Both the position numbers and the translations under genes were made by a program. The notes below the pieces were generated by a model. It was not told the origin of the DNA. It saw only the letters and a program-made list of their open reading frames with translations, and searched no databases. A stretch of 64,000 nt of DNA from Streptomyces caeruleatus (GTDB lineage Bacteria > Actinomycetota > Actinomycetes > Streptomycetales > Streptomycetaceae). Below are positions 60,410 through 64,000 of the stretch, piece by piece. The first letter of the stretch is position 1, and every line of letters begins with the position of its first letter. Location: the NCBI RefSeq assembly GCF_001514235.1, contig NZ_KQ948932.1, positions 302,027 through 366,026 on the forward strand, in the 5' to 3' direction.

Positions 60410-62182
60410 TCAGTCCTTGATCTCGCAGATCGCGGCGCCCGAGGTGAGGGAGGCGCCGACCTCGGCGGACAGGCCCTTGACGGTGCCGGACTTGTGGGCG
60501 TTCAGGGGCTGTTCCATCTTCATCGCCTCAAGGACGACGATCAGGTCGCCTTCCTTGACCTCCTGGCCTTCCTCGACGGCGACCTTGACGATGGTGCCCT
60601 GCATCGGGGAGGCGAGGGTGTCGCCGGAGGCCGCGGGGCCGGACTTCTTGGCCGCGCGCCGCTTGGGCTTGGCTCCGGCGGCGAGGCCGGTGCGGGCCAG
60701 CGACATGCCGAGCGAGGACGGGAGGGAGACCTCCAGGCGCTTGCCGCCGACCTCGACGACGATCGTCTCGCGGTCCGGGTCCTCGTCCGTCTCGGTGTCG
60801 GCGGGGGCCGCGAAGGGCTTGATCTCGTTGACGAACTCGGTCTCGATCCAGCGGGTGTGGACCGTGAAGGGGTCCTGGCTGCCGGTCAGTTCCGGTGCGA
60901 AGGCCGGGTCCGTGACGACCGCGCGGTGGAAGGGGATGGCGGTGGCCATGCCCTCGACCTGGAACTCCTCCAGGGCGCGGGCGGCGCGCTGGAGGGCCTG
61001 CTGCCGGGTGGCGCCGGTGACGATCAGCTTGGCCAGCAGGGAGTCCCAGGCCGGGCCGATCACGCTGCCGGACTCGACGCCCGCGTCCAGGCGGACGCCG
61101 GGGCCGGTCGGCGGGGCGAAGGCGGTCACCGTGCCGGGGGCGGGCAGGAAGTTACGGCCCGGGTCCTCGCCGTTGATGCGGAACTCGAAGGAGTGGCCGC
61201 GCAGGACCGGGTCGCCGTAGCCGAGTTCCTCGCCGTCGGCGATGCGGAACATCTCGCGCACGAGGTCGATGCCGGCGACCTCCTCGGTGACCGGGTGCTC
61301 GACCTGGAGGCGGGTGTTGACCTCCAGGAAGGAGATCGTGCCGTCCGCGCCGACCAGGAACTCGACCGTGCCGGCGCCGACGTAGCCGGCCTCCTTCAGG
61401 ATCGCCTTCGAGGAGGAGTACAGCTCGGCTACCTGGGCCTCGGAGAGGAAGGGCGCGGGGGCCTCCTCGACGAGCTTCTGGTGGCGGCGCTGGAGGGAGC
61501 AGTCACGGGTGGAGACGACGACCACGTTGCCGTGGGTGTCGGCGAGGCACTGGGTCTCGACGTGGCGCGGCTTGTCGAGGTAGCGCTCGACGAAGCACTC
61601 GCCGCGGCCGAAGGCGGCGACCGCCTCGCGGACCGCCGAGTCGTACAGCTCGGGGACCTCTTCCAGGGTCCGGGCCACCTTCAGACCACGGCCGCCACCG
61701 CCGAACGCCGCCTTGATGGCGATCGGCAGGCCGTGCTCCTCGGCGAACGCCACGACCTCGTCCGCACCGGACACCGGGTCGGGCGTGCCGGCGACGAGCG
61801 GGGCACCGGCGCGCTGGGCGATGTGCCGGGCGGCGACCTTGTCACCGAGGTCGCGGATGGCCTGCGGCGGCGGGCCGATCCAGATGAGGCCGGCGTCGAG
61901 GACGGCCTGGGCGAAGTCGGCGTTCTCCGACAGGAAGCCGTAGCCGGGGTGGATGGCGTCCGCGCCCGATTCGCGCGCGGCGTTCAGCACCTTGTCCATG
62001 TCCAGGTAGCTGGTCGCCGGAGTGTCACCACCCAGGGCGAACGCCTCATCCGCGGCGCGGACATGCAGAGCGTCCCGGTCAGGGTCGGCGTATACGGCCA
62101 CGCTCGCGATGCCGGCATCCCGGCAGGCCCGGGCCACGCGGACAGCGATTTCGCCACGGTTGGCGATGAGCACCTTGCGCAC
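60410..62182 (-). CDS. accA2: acyl-CoA carboxylase alpha chain (biotin carboxylase + BCCP), AccA2-like
   Basis: A 590-residue protein from GTG 62182, with AAGGAGGGAG upstream; this equals the remembered length of S. coelicolor AccA2. The biotin carboxylase half has VLIANRGEIAVRVARACRDAGI, FGGGGRGLKVA (ATP grasp), the metal site FLEVNTRLQVEHPVTE and RDCSLQRRHQKLVEEAP. The biotin carboxyl carrier domain at the C terminus carries the biotin lysine in LEAMKMEQPL. It carboxylates biotin for acetyl- and propionyl-CoA carboxylase, giving malonyl- and methylmalonyl-CoA for lipids and polyketides. The beta subunit is not in this window. Confidence 0.94.
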   Translation of the reverse strand: MRKVLIANRGEIAVRVARACRDAGIASVAVYADPDRDALHVRAADEAFALGGDTPATSYLDMDKVLNAARESGADAIHPGYGFLSENADFAQAVLDAGLIWIGPPPQAIRDLGDKVAARHIAQRAGAPLVAGTPDPVSGADEVVAFAEEHGLPIAIKAAFGGGGRGLKVARTLEEVPELYDSAVREAVAAFGRGECFVERYLDKPRHVETQCLADTHGNVVVVSTRDCSLQRRHQKLVEEAPAPFLSEAQVAELYSSSKAILKEAGYVGAGTVEFLVGADGTISFLEVNTRLQVEHPVTEEVAGIDLVREMFRIADGEELGYGDPVLRGHSFEFRINGEDPGRNFLPAPGTVTAFAPPTGPGVRLDAGVESGSVIGPAWDSLLAKLIVTGATRQQALQRAARALEEFQVEGMATAIPFHRAVVTDPAFAPELTGSQDPFTVHTRWIETEFVNEIKPFAAPADTETDEDPDRETIVVEVGGKRLEVSLPSSLGMSLARTGLAAGAKPKRRAAKKSGPAASGDTLASPMQGTIVKVAVEEGQEVKEGDLIVVLEAMKMEQPLNAHKSGTVKGLSAEVGASLTSGAAICEIKD

Positions 62183-62542
62183 GATTGAGGCTCCCTCCTT
62201 GAAACAAGCCGAGTTTAGGGACTGCCGACACGCCACATCGACCCGTCCCCAGTGGTGAGCTTGCCCACACGGAGCGTGATTCCAGGTCCGTTCGACCTGC
62301 GAAATCCCATGTCGCGCCCCGGCACGCAGGTCTCTCCCGGAAAACCCTAGCCCTCCGCTGTGGTCAAGGTCTCTGTCATCACGTGCTGCGGGCCACTCGG
62401 TTTCTTTGTGGAATCCCTACGAATGGCCCAATGATTCTTTGCCGGCGCCCGAACCCTTGTCCCGGGGTTTACCCGTTAGTAGCGTTCGCGATGTCTCGTC
62501 CGTACTTGGAGTAACAGAGCGCTCGGAAGTAGGTGGGGGCCG
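62183..62542. promoter_or_regulatory. 360-bp divergent promoter region
   Basis: No gene supported. For the plus strand, TTGTCC (62457-62462), a 17-bp spacer and TAGCGT (62480-62485) form a plausible promoter for the gene at 62543. The carboxylase promoter should lie in the left part; no clear hexamers were seen. Confidence 0.4.
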
Positions 62543-63049
62543 GTGGTGCGCAGGCCGGTGGCGTGGGTGGTGGCGGTGGTGCTCTTCGTCGAAGGGCTCG
62601 GCGTCGCGGCGCTTCAGTGGTTCCTCGGTGTCGTCGTCGACCGTCAGGACATGTCCCTGGCGGGCCTCGACCCGGACGTGATGTCGCTGTCCTCGAAGAT
62701 CGGCGGGGTCGTCTTCGGCGCCTATTTCGCGCTGTGCGGGCTGGTCGCCCTGCTCGTGGCCCTGCGGGACCGCGCCCCGGCCGGCTTCGGGCGCATCCTG
62801 CTGATCAGCGCAGCCGTGGTGCACGGGCTGCTGGGCGCGTTCGCCTGGGGGCTCGTGGGCTGGACGGCGTTCCTGCTCATGGTCGTCGTGCTGGGCCTGA
62901 TAGTGCTGCTGCTCATGACGTACGACGCCCAGGCCGCACCCGGCTCCGCGGAGCCCGCCGACGCCGCCCCCGACGGGGGCGCGGGCGGCGGCGGTTCCCC
63001 GGCGGGCGGCTCCCCGGTCAGCTCTCCGCCGGCGCCCACAACTCCGTGA
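62543..63049 (+). CDS. hypothetical four-helix membrane protein
   Basis: A 168-residue protein from GTG 62543. Four hydrophobic segments are visible: VAWVVAVVLFVEGLGVAALQWFLG, VVFGAYFALCGLVALLVAL, ILLISAAVVHGLLGAFAWGLV and FLLMVVVLGLIVLLLMTY. A disordered Ala/Gly/Pro tail overlaps the 3' end of maf by 32 bp. It is common beside acyl-CoA carboxylase and maf genes in Streptomyces; function unknown. Confidence 0.78.
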   Translation: MVRRPVAWVVAVVLFVEGLGVAALQWFLGVVVDRQDMSLAGLDPDVMSLSSKIGGVVFGAYFALCGLVALLVALRDRAPAGFGRILLISAAVVHGLLGAFAWGLVGWTAFLLMVVVLGLIVLLLMTYDAQAAPGSAEPADAAPDGGAGGGGSPAGGSPVSSPPAPTTP

Positions 63050-63638
63050 TGCCGATGCCCAGTTGCCCCAGCAGTCGTCGCACCAGCGGCAGGCTGATGC
63101 CGATCACATTGCCGTGGTCGCCGTCGATGCCGTCGATGAACGGGGCCGAGCGGCCGTCGAGGGTGAACGCTCCGGCGACGTAGAGCGGTTCGCCCGAGGC
63201 GACGTACGCGGCGATCTCCTCGTCGGTCGGCTCGCCGAACCGGACGACCGTGGAGGCGGTGGCGGAGGTGTACCGGCCGGTCACGGTGTCGTAGACGCAG
63301 TGGCCGGTCTGGAGCGTGCCCGCCCGGCCGCGCATCGACTTCCAGCGCGCCGTGGCCTCCTCGGCGTCGGCCGGCTTGCCCAGGGCCTGTCCGTCCAGGT
63401 CGAGGACCGAGTCGCAGCCGATCACGATCGCGCCCTTGACCTCGGGCCTGGCCGCCACGACGGAGGCCTTCGCCTCGGCGAGGGCCAGCGCCAGGTCGGC
63501 GGGGGTGGGTGCGGTGACGGCTTCCTCGTCGACGCCGCTCACGATGACCTCGGGGTCCAGGCCGGCCTGGCGCAGCAGGTTGAGCCGGGCGGGGGACTGG
63601 GAGGCCAGGACGAGTCGGCGGCGGGGCTGATCAGTCAT
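63018..63638 (-). CDS. maf: Maf family nucleoside triphosphate pyrophosphatase
   Basis: A 206-residue house-cleaning pyrophosphatase from ATG 63638. The conserved opening LVLASQSPARLNLLRQAGL, GCDSVLDLDGQALGKPADAEEATARW and FIDGIDGDHGNVIGISLPLV are present. It hydrolyses non-canonical or methylated NTPs. The 45-residue membrane peptide gene lies 31 bp upstream on the same strand. Confidence 0.93.
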   Translation of the reverse strand: MTDQPRRRLVLASQSPARLNLLRQAGLDPEVIVSGVDEEAVTAPTPADLALALAEAKASVVAARPEVKGAIVIGCDSVLDLDGQALGKPADAEEATARWKSMRGRAGTLQTGHCVYDTVTGRYTSATASTVVRFGEPTDEEIAAYVASGEPLYVAGAFTLDGRSAPFIDGIDGDHGNVIGISLPLVRRLLGQLGIGITELWAPAES

Positions 63639-63669
63639 GCGGCCAGCGTATCGGCGCGCCCGGCCGGGC

Positions 63670-63807
63670 TCACCTCAGCCCGAGCACGATCATCGTGAGC
63701 ACCATGGCCAGCGCCATGAGAACGCCCAGCCGCCGCAACATCTCCTGCATGTCGCGCAGTTCTTTGGGCGGCTCGTTCTCGGGGTCGGACCACAGCATGC
63801 CTTCCAT
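63670..63807 (-). CDS. 45-residue single-span membrane peptide (MmpB-like)
   Basis: A short frame from ATG 63807 (ATG 63798 also in frame). It encodes MEGMLWSDPENEPPKELRDM, then QEMLRRLGVLMALAMVLTMI and VLGLR. The acidic N-terminal half is predicted cytoplasmic and the last 20 residues form one membrane helix. It matches the size and character of the small morphogenic membrane protein I recall as MmpB, found next to maf and acyl-CoA carboxylase genes; that identity is from memory only. No strong ribosome site is visible. Confidence 0.7.
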   Translation of the reverse strand: MEGMLWSDPENEPPKELRDMQEMLRRLGVLMALAMVLTMIVLGLR

Positions 63808-63918
63808 CGTCGGCCGGGGGTCCGCGGCGGCGCCTGAGTACGCATACTCAACTTTCCAGTAAACGGTGCTACTGTTCCATTAGCTAAAGGGTCCATAGTT
63901 CCATTTGGAGGATGTGCC

Positions 63919-64000
63919 GTGTTCACCGCGTCCTGGATCGCGTCACCTCAGCTGCCCAGCGAGGGCTTCACGCCCAACTGGTCCCGCGAGGGCTTCTGGC
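63919..64000 (+). CDS. 5' end of an unidentified gene (truncated by the window)
   Basis: Starts at GTG 63919 with GGAGG 7 nt upstream, 27 codons visible (VFTASWIASPQLPSEGFTPN...). The reading is too short to assign. An AT-rich stretch (about 63840-63905, e.g. TTCCATTAGCTAAAG and TTCCATTTGG) upstream looks like its promoter and is unusual in base composition for this region. Confidence 0.5.
   Translation, partial: MFTASWIASPQLPSEGFTPNWSREGFW

Overview
The window is chromosomal DNA of a Streptomyces-type actinomycete. GC content is very high, GTG starts are common, genes are packed with ATGA/GTGA/TGATG overlaps, and the gene set includes AfsQ1/AfsQ2/SigQ and an AccA2-like acyl-CoA carboxylase. 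The gene order resembles the S. coelicolor SCO486x-SCO492x region from memory; no alignment was run. No tRNA, rRNA, CRISPR array, transposase or prophage gene was seen.

Layout. 0.2-7 kb: an ECF sigma factor with a membrane-anchored partner, an L,D-transpeptidase lipoprotein, a B12-domain-less methylmalonyl-CoA mutase large subunit, and a flavin monooxygenase divergent from a TetR regulator with two perfect operators. 7.1-18.3 kb: a cell-wall glycopolymer (teichulosonic acid/Kdn type) cluster of two inverted glycosyltransferase + polysialyltransferase-like pairs, an acyltransferase, a DUF6716-like transferase, a fused CMP-sialate synthetase/HAD phosphatase, a SAF-less NeuB, and a putative family-52-like transferase. 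Four 11-nt direct-repeat sites resembling PhoP (phosphate) boxes lie in its promoter regions. 18.3-21.4 kb: a methyltransferase, a membrane protein and an M20 amidohydrolase.

21.6-30 kb: nucleoside uptake and breakdown, with two BMP-type lipoproteins, an ABC ATPase with an apparent ATC start, two permeases, cytidine deaminase and thymidine phosphorylase. Related genes recur later: adenosine deaminase (33.8 kb), deoxyribose-phosphate aldolase plus two aldehyde dehydrogenases (47.5-50.8 kb), a phosphosugar mutase (53.2 kb) and purine nucleoside phosphorylase (55.2 kb). Six copies of the palindrome CTACGCGCGTAG or a close variant stand in front of these units, so they look like one regulon: import, deamination, phosphorolysis, then deoxyribose-phosphate cleavage and oxidation of the aldehyde.

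30-47 kb: mixed accessory and regulatory genes (Uma2 nuclease, AEC transporter, STAS protein, SnoaL-tailed sigma factor, small secreted protein, LysR/MFS pair, PspC and VanZ proteins), then the afsQ1-afsQ2-lipoprotein operon divergent from sigQ with a match to the AfsQ1 box, a uridine-kinase-like protein, and an MFS exporter/FMN reductase/TetR module with its own operator. 51-64 kb: PH-domain protein, PIG-V-like mannosyltransferase, the nucleoside genes above, small proteins, an LpdA-like flavoprotein, DeoR and TetR regulators, acyl-CoA carboxylase alpha chain, Maf and a 45-residue membrane peptide. Several intergenic regions carry copies of short interspersed GC-rich repeats, and one copy forms the 3' end of a coding sequence.
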